From Pontibacter sp. G13 (GTDB lineage: Bacteria > Bacteroidota > Bacteroidia > J057): a stretch of DNA of 64,000 nucleotides. Each line of letters starts with the position of its first letter. Position 1 is the first letter of the stretch. The position numbers and the translations under genes are program-made. Location: NCBI RefSeq assembly GCF_031851795.1, contig NZ_CP134696.1, positions 1,607,576 to 1,671,575 of the forward strand, given 5' to 3'. The notes under the pieces are model-generated. The model ran no database searches. It saw only the letters and a program-made list of their open reading frames with translations, and was not told where the DNA came from. This document shows, one piece after another, positions 54,045 to 63,146 of this stretch.

Positions 54045-55100
54045 ATGAATACGATTTACATCCGTACGCTCAAGCGCGCAGACCACACAGTTTTTGGCGT
54101 AGAAAAAGGTCAAAAAACATACTACGATCCACAATTCGGTCGAATGATTCCCTATTCAAGCGGACAGCAAATTAAGCGCTCCATTTTGGAATCATTGAAC
54201 CTTGCCTTGGAAACAGCAGGGTCTCCAACCACCTTTTTCTTTGATGTAACGAAAAAAGAGGAAATCAAAGAGGGAGAAGTTTTTGGTACCTGTAATCCTG
54301 CCGATCCTGACCAACTTTTGGGTGGATGGATGAGAGCAGCGAGTGGGGGAAAGGAGAAGACATTGAAGCGAAGAAGTCCGCTTTCCATTTCTTCAATGAG
54401 AGGCCTTCATCCCTTGTTGGCTGGCACCAATAAGGAAAATATGACATTTGACAGAAGCAACAGACCTAATAATGTGGTTGTTGTCCGCGACCAAAAGGGG
54501 AATGAACTCTCTACAGAAGAGATCAAAGATTTACTTTCAGGTAAAGATCGAAGTCTTGAAAGAAAATGGATTGCAGATCAAACCCGTGCTACTGGTCTAT
54601 TTGTCCAAGATATTGCTATCGACATGCGTCGCCTATTTTCGGTAGCCTTGAACCCATTTGAGCCCGAAATTTCTGCCGAAGTCGAGGCCTCCCTGAGAGA
54701 AGCAGGCTGGATTGAATCTGAGAGTGTTTTTGGTCCCTGCCTAGTTGCGCCCAAATCTGTACGAGATACGCTCATTCCCGCATTGGTAGATTCCATCTTT
54801 CATTGGCGAATTACCTCCAATCAGTCTCGAACACTTAGCCTGATGGAAACACTCGCAGTTGGGATTAGCGACAATGCCAATAAAATCGCGGGCAGCATTC
54901 GAGCCAAGTTGACTGAAGCAGAAAAGGCGATGCCTATTGTTGAGGAGGAACTTGAGGGAGTTGACATGTTCGTCACTTTGCCCGCAGCTGGTTATCTCAT
55001 TACAAAAAATGAAAGTGCTGACGCCCTCGAAAACGCACGGGAGCATTTGATCGGATTGCTGAATAAATATGACTATGAGGGACAACCTGTAATGGCATAA
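54045..55100 (+). CDS. csp1: Cascade backbone protein Cas7 (Csp1, subtype PGING)
   Basis: A 351-residue RAMP backbone subunit that coats the crRNA in several copies. Features include MNTIYIRTLKRADHTVFGVEKGQKTYYDPQ at the N-terminus, RRSPLSISSMRGLHPLLAG and a thumb-like insertion (about 120-180). The overall pattern is that of Csp1/Cas7 from the Porphyromonas gingivalis subtype, a branch of type I-B. It follows the large subunit by 41 bases and precedes cas4 by 5. Confidence 0.82.
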   Translation: MNTIYIRTLKRADHTVFGVEKGQKTYYDPQFGRMIPYSSGQQIKRSILESLNLALETAGSPTTFFFDVTKKEEIKEGEVFGTCNPADPDQLLGGWMRAASGGKEKTLKRRSPLSISSMRGLHPLLAGTNKENMTFDRSNRPNNVVVVRDQKGNELSTEEIKDLLSGKDRSLERKWIADQTRATGLFVQDIAIDMRRLFSVALNPFEPEISAEVEASLREAGWIESESVFGPCLVAPKSVRDTLIPALVDSIFHWRITSNQSRTLSLMETLAVGISDNANKIAGSIRAKLTEAEKAMPIVEEELEGVDMFVTLPAAGYLITKNESADALENAREHLIGLLNKYDYEGQPVMA

Positions 55101-55105
55101 CCCCC

Positions 55106-55621
55106 ATGCTCACTGCCACCCTCTACACATATTCCTTCCAATGCGCGCGCAAGATGTGGCTCCATCATCACAAGATGGTGATGGAGCACACCTCCGATCT
55201 GGTGTCGGAAGGGCGGGTGCTTCATGAAACATCCTATCGGCAGCGTGCCAATCGATATCGTGAGATCGCTTTGGAGGGGATGAAGATTGATCATTTTGAT
55301 GCTAGACAGGGGATTATCCGGGAAGTTAAGAAATCAGACAAGCGGGAGCGGGCCCATGTCGCGCAAGTCAAATTCTATCTCTGGAGATTGGAACAAGTCG
55401 GCATTTCCACTCAATACGGTTTGCTTGAATATCCTGCTCAGCGGAAAACCTTGAAGGTATTTCTGGCAGATTCCGACCGGATGGAAATTCCACAGCAATG
55501 CGCCCAGATTCAAGGAGTTTTGGATGGTACATGTCCTGAGCGTCTTGCCAAAAATCGGTGTCGGCATTGTAGTTACCTCGATTTTTGCTGGTCGGGGGAA
55601 TCTCTAAAACCCAACACCTAA
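55106..55621 (+). CDS. cas4: Cas4 exonuclease of spacer acquisition
   Basis: A 171-residue RecB-like nuclease. The iron-sulfur cluster cysteines are present: Cys13 in SFQCARKMWLHHH and Cys152, Cys155 and Cys161 in RCRHCSYLDFCW. The nuclease core shows IREVKKSDKRERAHVAQVKFYLWRLE, including the E-x-K and QxxxY motifs. Cas4 trims prespacers and selects those with a proper PAM, working with Cas1-Cas2. It lies 5 bases after cas7 and 12 before cas1. Confidence 0.92.
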   Translation: MLTATLYTYSFQCARKMWLHHHKMVMEHTSDLVSEGRVLHETSYRQRANRYREIALEGMKIDHFDARQGIIREVKKSDKRERAHVAQVKFYLWRLEQVGISTQYGLLEYPAQRKTLKVFLADSDRMEIPQQCAQIQGVLDGTCPERLAKNRCRHCSYLDFCWSGESLKPNT

Positions 55622-55633
55622 CTCCTCACGAGA

Positions 55634-56665
55634 ATGAAGAAGTCATACTATTTATTCAATCCGGGGAAGCTAAGCAGGAAAGACTCCACCTTGAAATTCA
55701 CGCCTGTGGATGCGGATGGTGTGGTGGGCAATTCGCGGTATTTGCCCATCGAGGGGATCAAGAACCTGTATGTGTTCGGAAGTCTGGACGCCAATAGCGC
55801 ATTGTATAATTTCCTGGGGCGCCATCATGTGCCGGTACATTTTTTCGACTACCACGAGCATTACTCTGGGTCGTTCATGCCCAAAGAGTTTTTGCTTGCC
55901 GGGAAAATGCAGGTGGCTCAAACCGAATACTACTTGTCTGACACTCGGCGATTGACCTTGGCGAGACTGATCTTGCTGGGAGCGGCGCACAATATGCGCA
56001 AAAATCTCTGCTACTATCAGAATCGAGGGAAGGATCTAGGGGACTTAATCGAATCTTTCGATCGGTATCAGGCGGAAATAGTGGCTATGTTGGCCCCTGA
56101 TCGCTCGGGAAGCTTGGTCGCGGCATTGATGGGGCTAGAGGGAAATTTGCGGCAGACCTACTATCAGGCATTTGACCGGATCATGCCCAATAGCGGGTTC
56201 GAATTTACCACCAGAAGTCGGAGACCTCCCCAGAATGAACTCAATGCCCTGATTTCTTTTGGGAATATGATGGCATACACGGCCAGTCTGGATCAGATTT
56301 ATCACACGCAGCTCAATCCGACCATTAGCTTTTTGCACGAGCCGGGGGCGAGGAGATATTCCCTTGCGTTGGATTTGGCGGAAATATTCAAGCCCTTGTT
56401 GGTGGATCGATTGATATTCAAATTGGTCAACAAGCGCCAGATTCAAGCGCAGGATTTCGACCGTTCATTGAGGGGATTCCTACTCAAAGAAAAAGCTCGC
56501 AAAGTGTTTGTTCAGGAGTGGGATCAACGGTTACGAGAAACGATCAAACACCGTGTACTCAATAAACAGGTGAGTTACGGGTATTTGATCCGACTGGAAT
56601 GCTACAAGCTAGCGAAGCATTGTCTGGAAATAGAACGCTATCAACCCTTCAAGGCATGGTGGTAA
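55634..56665 (+). CDS. cas1: Cas1 integrase
   Basis: A 343-residue metal-dependent integrase. The catalytic residues are Glu169 in LMGLEGNLRQ, His235 in SFLHEPGARRYSLALDLAEIFKPLLVD and an acidic residue at 250 or 258. The N-terminal beta domain includes VPVHFFDYHEHYSGSF. The sequence fits the type I-B family. With Cas2 it inserts new spacers at the leader end of the array, which lies just downstream. Confidence 0.95.
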   Translation: MKKSYYLFNPGKLSRKDSTLKFTPVDADGVVGNSRYLPIEGIKNLYVFGSLDANSALYNFLGRHHVPVHFFDYHEHYSGSFMPKEFLLAGKMQVAQTEYYLSDTRRLTLARLILLGAAHNMRKNLCYYQNRGKDLGDLIESFDRYQAEIVAMLAPDRSGSLVAALMGLEGNLRQTYYQAFDRIMPNSGFEFTTRSRRPPQNELNALISFGNMMAYTASLDQIYHTQLNPTISFLHEPGARRYSLALDLAEIFKPLLVDRLIFKLVNKRQIQAQDFDRSLRGFLLKEKARKVFVQEWDQRLRETIKHRVLNKQVSYGYLIRLECYKLAKHCLEIERYQPFKAWW

Positions 56666-56689
56666 GAAGGATGTTAACGACTAGTGCTT

Positions 56690-56953
56690 ATGTATGTGAT
56701 TTTGGTTTATGATGTAAGCGAAAAGCGAGTGGCCAAGATGCTAAAACTCTGTCGGCGGTATTTGAATTGGATTCAGAATTCGGTGCTGGAAGGAGAGTTG
56801 ACACAAAGCGGCTTGCGGGCGATGGAATCGGAAATCAAGGAATTGATCGACCCGTCGACAGATAGTGTGATTATGTTCAAAAGTCGAGATTCCCGATGGC
56901 TGGAGAAGCGGATATGGGGAATCGAGAAAGGGTTGACGGATGTTTTTCTATGA
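56690..56953 (+). CDS. cas2: Cas2
   Basis: An 87-residue ferredoxin-fold protein beginning MYVILVYDVSEKRVAKMLKLC, with the conserved Asp9 of the YDV motif, and ending in a short beta tail. The ATG at 56690 is preferred to the GTG two codons upstream. It bridges the two Cas1 dimers during spacer integration. It is the last gene of the operon and lies 253 bases before the first repeat. Confidence 0.93.
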   Translation: MYVILVYDVSEKRVAKMLKLCRRYLNWIQNSVLEGELTQSGLRAMESEIKELIDPSTDSVIMFKSRDSRWLEKRIWGIEKGLTDVFL

Positions 56954-57206
56954 ATGGATTTGGACGCCGCAAAATGCCTTTTCGAGCAATGGGACTAGAT
57001 TGAGTCGTCGATGAAGCCTAAAAAACGAATCAGGGGAATAGCGCATGAATCAGATCGCCTATTCTGGTCTTTGACGTATGATTTTGGAATCGTCGATCCC
57101 TAGGGAAAATCTATGGATTGGAGATAGACGAACAATTGGCTATTTTTAATTCACTCATCCGTGTTTTTGAGCATTTGGGACGGGTTTTCCAACTCAAAAA
57201 TAACGG
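56954..57206 (+). promoter_or_regulatory. CRISPR leader
   Basis: AT-rich non-coding DNA between cas2 and the first repeat. It is the leader because the degenerate repeat sits at the far end of the array and the handle-like ATTGAAAG faces away from it. An inverted repeat, TTTTTGAG (57164-57171) with CTCAAAAA (57193-57200), ends 6 bases before the first repeat and may guide integration or bind a host factor. Confidence 0.8.
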
Positions 57207-60200
57207 GCCTTAATCGCACCTATTGGAATTGAAAGATAGGTACATTTCCGGTGAGCGTTGCGTTGTCGGAGGCCTTAATCGCACCTATTGGAATTGAAAG
57301 TGATGTTCTGGACCGCGGAGGGAGTCAGCATGAAATGCCTTAATCGCACCTATTGGAATTGAAAGTTCCGTACAGGTTTCGGCAAATGAGCAAGCGAACT
57401 TGCCTTAATCGCACCTATTGGAATTGAAAGTCGGGACAAGGTTTCTTGCCTTGTCCTTCATAAGGGAGCCTTAATCGCACCTATTGGAATTGAAAGAATG
57501 GGACTCAGATTTCGACAATGATATACAACGGGGCCTTAATCGCACCTATTGGAATTGAAAGTGTATGCAGAACTTCGACCACCTGAGAAAGAGCATAGCC
57601 TTAATCGCACCTATTGGAATTGAAAGTCGGTTGACGTTGCCGGGAACCTGTTTGCACTCGTGCCTTAATCGCACCTATTGGAATTGAAAGCGATCAAGGC
57701 AATGACAGCCGAACACAAGGGAGCTGCCTTAATCGCACCTATTGGAATTGAAAGAGGTAGAGTTGACTTTCTTGAGGGATGTGGGGCAAGGCCTTAATCG
57801 CACCTATTGGAATTGAAAGTGTACGGTGTAAAGATCACTTCCTGATGGCTAGAAAGCCTTAATCGCACCTATTGGAATTGAAAGAACAAGGCAGTTTGAT
57901 TTTTCATCATTTCTGCTACTGCCTTAATCGCACCTATTGGAATTGAAAGTACAGATCAGCTATCAAGCTGAGTTGACGGGCTAGAGGCCTTAATCGCACC
58001 TATTGGAATTGAAAGGGGGAACGGGCGCGGGGTGGCCTTGGCCGAACAGGAGGCCTTAATCGCACCTATTGGAATTGAAAGTGTCTCGATGCCTCGAATG
58101 TGTTTTCTACATACCGGGCCTTAATCGCACCTATTGGAATTGAAAGACGGCCTAGAGTTCGAGCTTAGGGATTTTACCTTTCGCCTTAATCGCACCTATT
58201 GGAATTGAAAGGTATTACTGCTCCCTAACGGGATAGAGCTTAGTATAGCCTTAATCGCACCTATTGGAATTGAAAGGATCGAAATCATTCTGAGGATGAC
58301 TAATGAGATAGTGCCTTAATCGCACCTATTGGAATTGAAAGTGTCATCCATGAAGGCCAAGAACCATTCGGCGGCAGCCTTAATCGCACCTATTGGAATT
58401 GAAAGCTATCTAAATACAAAAAGAGGCTCGTTATTGTCAAGCCTTAATCGCACCTATTGGAATTGAAAGACTTCCTTCCTCTATCGCCTCGCCAATCGGA
58501 TACCGCCTTAATCGCACCTATTGGAATTGAAAGCCGCCTGATAAAACTAACCACTTCCTCATGCGGCTGCCTTAATCGCACCTATTGGAATTGAAAGTTG
58601 CAAATTGGAAATCAAATACGCCTCGCTGCGTAGCCTTAATCGCACCTATTGGAATTGAAAGTCCGTCCCGCCGTGTTGGAAAAACACATATCCGGGGCCT
58701 TAATCGCACCTATTGGAATTGAAAGGTACCTCGATGACACTTTTCGGGGATTCCGTCAAATAGCCTTAATCGCACCTATTGGAATTGAAAGAGATCCGCG
58801 TGAACGTGGCTATCGCCGAGGCGCAAGGGCCTTAATCGCACCTATTGGAATTGAAAGACGCGCCTACTGCGATACTCAGGGGAAGATTCGGCAGCCTTAA
58901 TCGCACCTATTGGAATTGAAAGTCTCATTTGCCATGTCCCTATACTGGTCATCGGTCGCCTTAATCGCACCTATTGGAATTGAAAGTCAATTCCCCTCCC
59001 TTTGCGTTCGCTGTGCGCTTGGGCCTTAATCGCACCTATTGGAATTGAAAGGCATATACCAGATTCCGGTATTTTGGCCTACCGATTGGCCTTAATCGCA
59101 CCTATTGGAATTGAAAGTTTCTGGGAGAAGGTAATAGAAACCCTGTTCCCCCTGCCTTAATCGCACCTATTGGAATTGAAAGGGTGCGAGTTCTCTCCGA
59201 ACTAACCGACCTAGCCGGCCTTAATCGCACCTATTGGAATTGAAAGGACCTTAAAGGGTCTGGGTCTCGGATGGATCACGAGGCCTTAATCGCACCTATT
59301 GGAATTGAAAGTCGGTTGACGTTGCCGGGAACCTGTTTGCACTCGTGGCCTTAATCGCACCTATTGGAATTGAAAGGATTCTGCTTATTTGCTCCGCTTT
59401 GATCCTTCTAGTGCCTTAATCGCACCTATTGGAATTGAAAGCACTGCAAAGTTGGTCGTGATAGCCAAAGGCTTTTTGCCTTAATCGCACCTATTGGAAT
59501 TGAAAGTCCGCTTCATGAGGTTTTCCAAGGCACTGCCCCGGGCCTTAATCGCACCTATTGGAATTGAAAGTACATGTCGCTGAACAGCTTGGGCCTTTCT
59601 GTGACGGCCTTAATCGCACCTATTGGAATTGAAAGTCGCTGCATTCCTTTCTCACTGATCATCCTCTTGAGCCTTAATCGCACCTATTGGAATTGAAAGT
59701 TTCGGGCACCGGAACGATGCTGACATTGTCAGCCGCCTTAATCGCACCTATTGGAATTGAAAGCTACATCGCAACCGCCCTAATACAGAGCCAGCCGCAA
59801 GCCTTAATCGCACCTATTGGAATTGAAAGTCCAAATGATGTTGGGGTTTCGGATCGACTTGATCGCCTTAATCGCACCTATTGGAATTGAAAGATAGCCG
59901 CCGAAATCAAATCTTCCGGCGTACCGTTGCCTTAATCGCACCTATTGGAATTGAAAGTTGCAGACGTATCCCAACCCTGTGATCTTTTCAGGGGCCTTAA
60001 TCGCACCTATTGGAATTGAAAGGAAGGGTTTTGAATCCTATCAAGCATCTTCTTTTGGGCCTTAATCGCACCTATTGGAATTGAAAGGGGCTACACAGGA
60101 AGAGATAGATAGCCTAACAGATTGCCTTAATCGCACCTATTGGAATTGAAAGTTCCCGTGTATCCGGCAATGTCGGTGGATGGCGATGGCCTTAATCGCA

Positions 60201-60282
60201 CCTATTGGAATTGAAAGTCACCAGCAAATTGAATCAATTCGCTTGCAAGATCGGCCTTAATCGCACCTACAGGAATTGAAAG
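57207..60282 (+). CRISPR. CRISPR array, 48 repeats and 47 spacers
   Basis: The 29-bp repeat begins GCCTTAATCG and ends GGAATTGAAAG, and is invariant in 47 copies by eye. The last copy at 60254-60282 has CTACAGG for CTATTGG, marking the leader-distal end. Spacers are 35-37 nt. The repeat has little self-complementarity, as in many type I-B arrays. Transcription runs left to right, giving an ATTGAAAG 5' handle. Spacer 7 (57627-57661) and spacer 33 (59312-59347) share 35 identical bases. Spacer 4 (57431-57467) contains an 8-bp inverted repeat. Open frames across the array with the repeating peptide ALIAPIGIER are artefacts. Confidence 0.99.
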
Positions 60283-60294
60283 CTCCCTCCAACT

Positions 60295-60876
60295 CTACTC
60301 CAGCACCCCTTCAATCTCCTCCAGATATTCTTGCTCCAAACTCGTCCAAGTCTCGAACATCGGGACCCAGCCTTGCCTGCTCATCATATAAAAGGCCTCT
60401 AGTTCTTGGTCCTCCATATTTTGGGCTGCGCCGAGCAGGTAAAAGGGCGCAATGACATTCACTTCGCTCATCATGTCCGAGGCAGTCTCCACAAAATTCA
60501 TGAGGGTCTCGTGGGTTTGGTAGGCGGTGGCGATGCGTTTGTACAGGTCGGGATCGATGTGCTTGCGGAAAACAGCGGTTTCTGAGAGTTTCCAAGCGAC
60601 GTTGGAGATGTTGGCGGGACGGAGCGTCATGCGCGCCTTGGCGGGATCTTCACGGAGAATCTCCAGCAATTGTTGGTGATATTCGAGTTTTTCAGTGAGT
60701 TCGATTTGGTTGGCGGCGAGTTCTTCCTCGATTCCGGCGAGGTAGGCTTCTGCTTGCGATCGTTCCTGATGGTTGGCGTACCAGGCGTTGAGGCCGAATG
60801 CCAGCAGGATCGAAAAGGTGATGAGCAGCAATTCTCTCAATTGCGAAAGCCAGAAATTGGATTTGGATGAGGACAT
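60295..60876 (-). CDS. Small membrane-anchored protein (DUF6090-like)
   Basis: A 193-residue protein with one N-terminal membrane helix (about 10-32, LRELLLITFSILLAFGLNAWYANHQ) followed by a helical region rich in Glu, Leu and Gln. The arrangement matches the DUF6090-type proteins common in Bacteroidota, where a LxxxxxILIAxxxNxW-like helix precedes ER-x-x-x-Q and a soluble helical domain. No function is known for these. It converges on the CRISPR array, with its stop 13 bases past the last repeat. The domain resemblance is by eye. Confidence 0.72.
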   Translation of the reverse strand: MSSSKSNFWLSQLRELLLITFSILLAFGLNAWYANHQERSQAEAYLAGIEEELAANQIELTEKLEYHQQLLEILREDPAKARMTLRPANISNVAWKLSETAVFRKHIDPDLYKRIATAYQTHETLMNFVETASDMMSEVNVIAPFYLLGAAQNMEDQELEAFYMMSRQGWVPMFETWTSLEQEYLEEIEGVLE

Positions 60877-60997
60877 GGCAATGATTTGAATTCAAGGGTG
60901 GAGGGATCTCCAAGAGACTAGCTCAGGGATGAGTTTCAGCCGTTTTCGTTGGCCAATTACCCGAAAAATTGAATCAATTTCAATTGCCCCAGAATCC

Positions 60998-61795
60998 TCA
61001 CGGAGCAAATTGTCGCCCGGGCTGGGTGGTTTTCAGGAAAATATCCAAGTCTCCGCGGGTGCCATTGAAGAGGTCGAAATCTGAAGTCGTCCCGTCAATT
61101 TTGTAAGATTCGCTCTTTTGCCAAAATACCCACCCGGATTGGTCCCAAGTCGTCGGAATCTGTGGGGTTGTTCGGGAATTGTATTCCGCCAGCCAAAGCG
61201 GATATTGAGCAAAATCAGCATGGGTCAGATGGGTATTGCAAAAGCTCTCGCCACTGTACAAAATGGGCCGACGACCCGTATGGGACTCCAAATAGCTCAG
61301 AAACGAAATCAAATCCGACTGCAAATCTGCGGTGGTAATATACCCGTCCATACTGCCTTGCTCAATGTCCAGCACCAACGGAAAATCCCGCATCCCTAGC
61401 GTTCCGACCGTCCGCAGGAAAAACCTCGCTTGCTCGATGGGATCGTCATCCGTCCGGTAAAAATGATAGGCCCCGCGAAGCAACCCCTTACTTTTCGCAG
61501 TCTGCCAGTTATGGGAGAAATCGGGATCTTCATACGTCAGGCCCTCAGTCGCTTTGACAAATACAAACGTGATGCTATCCACGGGCAACAACTCATCTTC
61601 GAGGTCTCCATTGAAATGGGAAAGGTCTAATCCATAGGCCGGTAGATCATCCGATGGATCAGGAGTGGGCGCAGGTTCGGGAGTGGCCTGACTTGAGGAA
61701 GGGGAATTGGATGATTCGGTGGATTTGGCACATCCAGCCATAGCGGCTACGAGTAGTAACACGCTGGCAGCGAGCGGCAAGCTAATCATTCGCAT
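60998..61795 (-). CDS. GH25 family lysozyme-like lipoprotein
   Basis: A 265-residue predicted lipoprotein. The start at 61795 gives a lipoprotein signal (MRMISLPLAASVLLLVAAMAGC), followed by a Ser/Pro-rich linker (SSNSPSSSQATPEPAPTPDP) and a glycoside hydrolase 25 domain. The catalytic acidic residues are likely Asp in YGLDLSHFNG and the pair in FPLVLDIEQG. VKATEGLTYEDPDFSHNW, AYHFYRTDDDP and WVFWQKSE are typical of the fold. It would cleave peptidoglycan glycan strands, probably in the periplasm from a membrane anchor. Confidence 0.9.
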   Translation of the reverse strand: MRMISLPLAASVLLLVAAMAGCAKSTESSNSPSSSQATPEPAPTPDPSDDLPAYGLDLSHFNGDLEDELLPVDSITFVFVKATEGLTYEDPDFSHNWQTAKSKGLLRGAYHFYRTDDDPIEQARFFLRTVGTLGMRDFPLVLDIEQGSMDGYITTADLQSDLISFLSYLESHTGRRPILYSGESFCNTHLTHADFAQYPLWLAEYNSRTTPQIPTTWDQSGWVFWQKSESYKIDGTTSDFDLFNGTRGDLDIFLKTTQPGRQFAP

Positions 61796-61901
61796 AGGAG
61801 CCTTTTTCAGTGAGGTGAAGGAAAAATATACACAATATCTTTCTATCGGTATTAGGCTGAAAAAGGAGGAATCACCAGGAATCGAATCGGGATTCTGAAG
61901 A

Positions 61902-62801
61902 CTATTCCAGCATCCAATCCACCAGCGCCGATTGATCCACGATTGACCAAGAATGCGGATGCCTGCTCCCATCTGGTCGAAACCCCTTGCCTTCGGTTTG
62001 GATCAGGGAAATGTCTGAATTTGGATAAATCTCCTGATACACGCGCCTCAATTCTCTAAACGAATAGGCATTCAGATCTTCGTAGGACGCCGCCCGATGT
62101 TCCTGCCACCAGATCGTATCGGGTTCGGTGTAAAGGCGAATCGAGGCATTATGGAGATTCGAGAGCTGGTCAGTGTTCGCGGTTTTTCGGAGAAATGGGG
62201 AGTGTGATTTCAAGCCATCGAAAACGTCGGGAAATTGCCCAAAACGCTGTTCACTGATGGCAATGATCATTTGTGCCTCTGGAAATGCGGGAGAATCCTC
62301 AGGCAATTCAGCCACTACGACCTGCGACCGCTCATACAGTTTTTCATGGTCAATGGGAGAATCGACTGCGAATACTCCAGAAAGTGGCATGCCCGATTCC
62401 GCCCAATCGTCTGCCAATAAAAGCGCCATATTTCCGCCACTCGAAAATCCGCCGAAAAATACACGTTCGGGTTGTCCGAGGTCCTTCCACAATTGCTGCA
62501 GTCGCGTCAATTCATTCGCAGCGGTAGAATCTTCCAACCAGAGCCGCCGATTGAGCGATTGGTAACTGACGGAAATCCCTGCGGATTGGGCCAACTGATG
62601 AATGCCAAAATCAGATTCGGAGTGCATCGCATCACATCCAAAACATGGATAGACAACGAGCCACGATTCCGAAGACGGGGCCTGCCAAAGAATGCCGGAG
62701 TCAGTGTGGATGGGATTTTCTGAGGGAGAGTTACAACCAGTCAAGGACCAGAGGCAGGTCCAACTGATTAGGAGAGTAAGAAGTCGAGCAGCTAGGTTCA
62801 T
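61902..62801 (-). CDS. Alpha/beta hydrolase lipoprotein
   Basis: A 299-residue protein with a lipoprotein signal (MNLAARLLTLLISWTCLWSLTGC, Cys23). The hydrolase nucleophile elbow is GGFSSGGNMALLL (GxSxG, about residue 119). A likely acid (Asp in the RLYTEPDTIWW region) and a late His in SRHPHSWSIVD fit an esterase-type triad. The oxyanion region may be VVYPCFGCDAM. The substrate is unknown. It follows the GH25 gene's promoter region and is transcribed alone. Confidence 0.82.
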   Translation of the reverse strand: MNLAARLLTLLISWTCLWSLTGCNSPSENPIHTDSGILWQAPSSESWLVVYPCFGCDAMHSESDFGIHQLAQSAGISVSYQSLNRRLWLEDSTAANELTRLQQLWKDLGQPERVFFGGFSSGGNMALLLADDWAESGMPLSGVFAVDSPIDHEKLYERSQVVVAELPEDSPAFPEAQMIIAISEQRFGQFPDVFDGLKSHSPFLRKTANTDQLSNLHNASIRLYTEPDTIWWQEHRAASYEDLNAYSFRELRRVYQEIYPNSDISLIQTEGKGFRPDGSRHPHSWSIVDQSALVDWMLE

Positions 62802-62843
62802 TCCCCTAACATCGACAATTTATGGGAAAAGGGAGAAATGGAA

Positions 62844-62966
62844 TCAACGCTTGGGGTGTTCTTCCTTGTTTTCTTCGCGGACTCGTAAGGCCACAGCCAC
62901 GCTCATGATGACTGAGGCGGACATGATGACACTCCAAATGAGGGATTCGAATGCGATAGCGTACAT
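62844..62966 (-). CDS. Candidate 40-residue membrane microprotein
   Basis: A 40-codon frame beginning MYAIAFESLIWSVIMSASV, with a single hydrophobic helix (about residues 8-28) and a strongly charged tail (RVREENKEEHPKR) before TGA. This helix-plus-charged-tail layout is typical of small inner-membrane proteins. No recognisable ribosome-binding site or homologue can be named. It sits in the 440-base spacer between the hydrolase and isocitrate dehydrogenase genes. Confidence 0.4.
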   Translation of the reverse strand: MYAIAFESLIWSVIMSASVIMSVAVALRVREENKEEHPKR

Positions 62967-63146
62967 ACGGGTCAGATTGAGATTTGGGGAAAATGAATTT
63001 AAGGATCTCCCCAATCATTGCCAAATGGCGCTTTCAGGAAGACGCAAAAGGTCTTGCAGTTGACAACTTGGTGCCGAGAGCGGGTCTTGAAATGGGAGAA
63101 TGTCGAATATTTGGGGTGATCGCCTTTAAATAATTTGCGGACATAA

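Noticed and set aside
58649-59890. Short plus-strand frames with the peptide ALIAPIGIER inside the CRISPR array
   Set aside because: They are translations of the CRISPR repeat and spacers.
62806-63024. A 72-codon minus-strand frame overlapping the 40-residue candidate
   Set aside because: It lacks a membrane helix or domain, is basic and Pro-rich, and competes with the more protein-like small frame.
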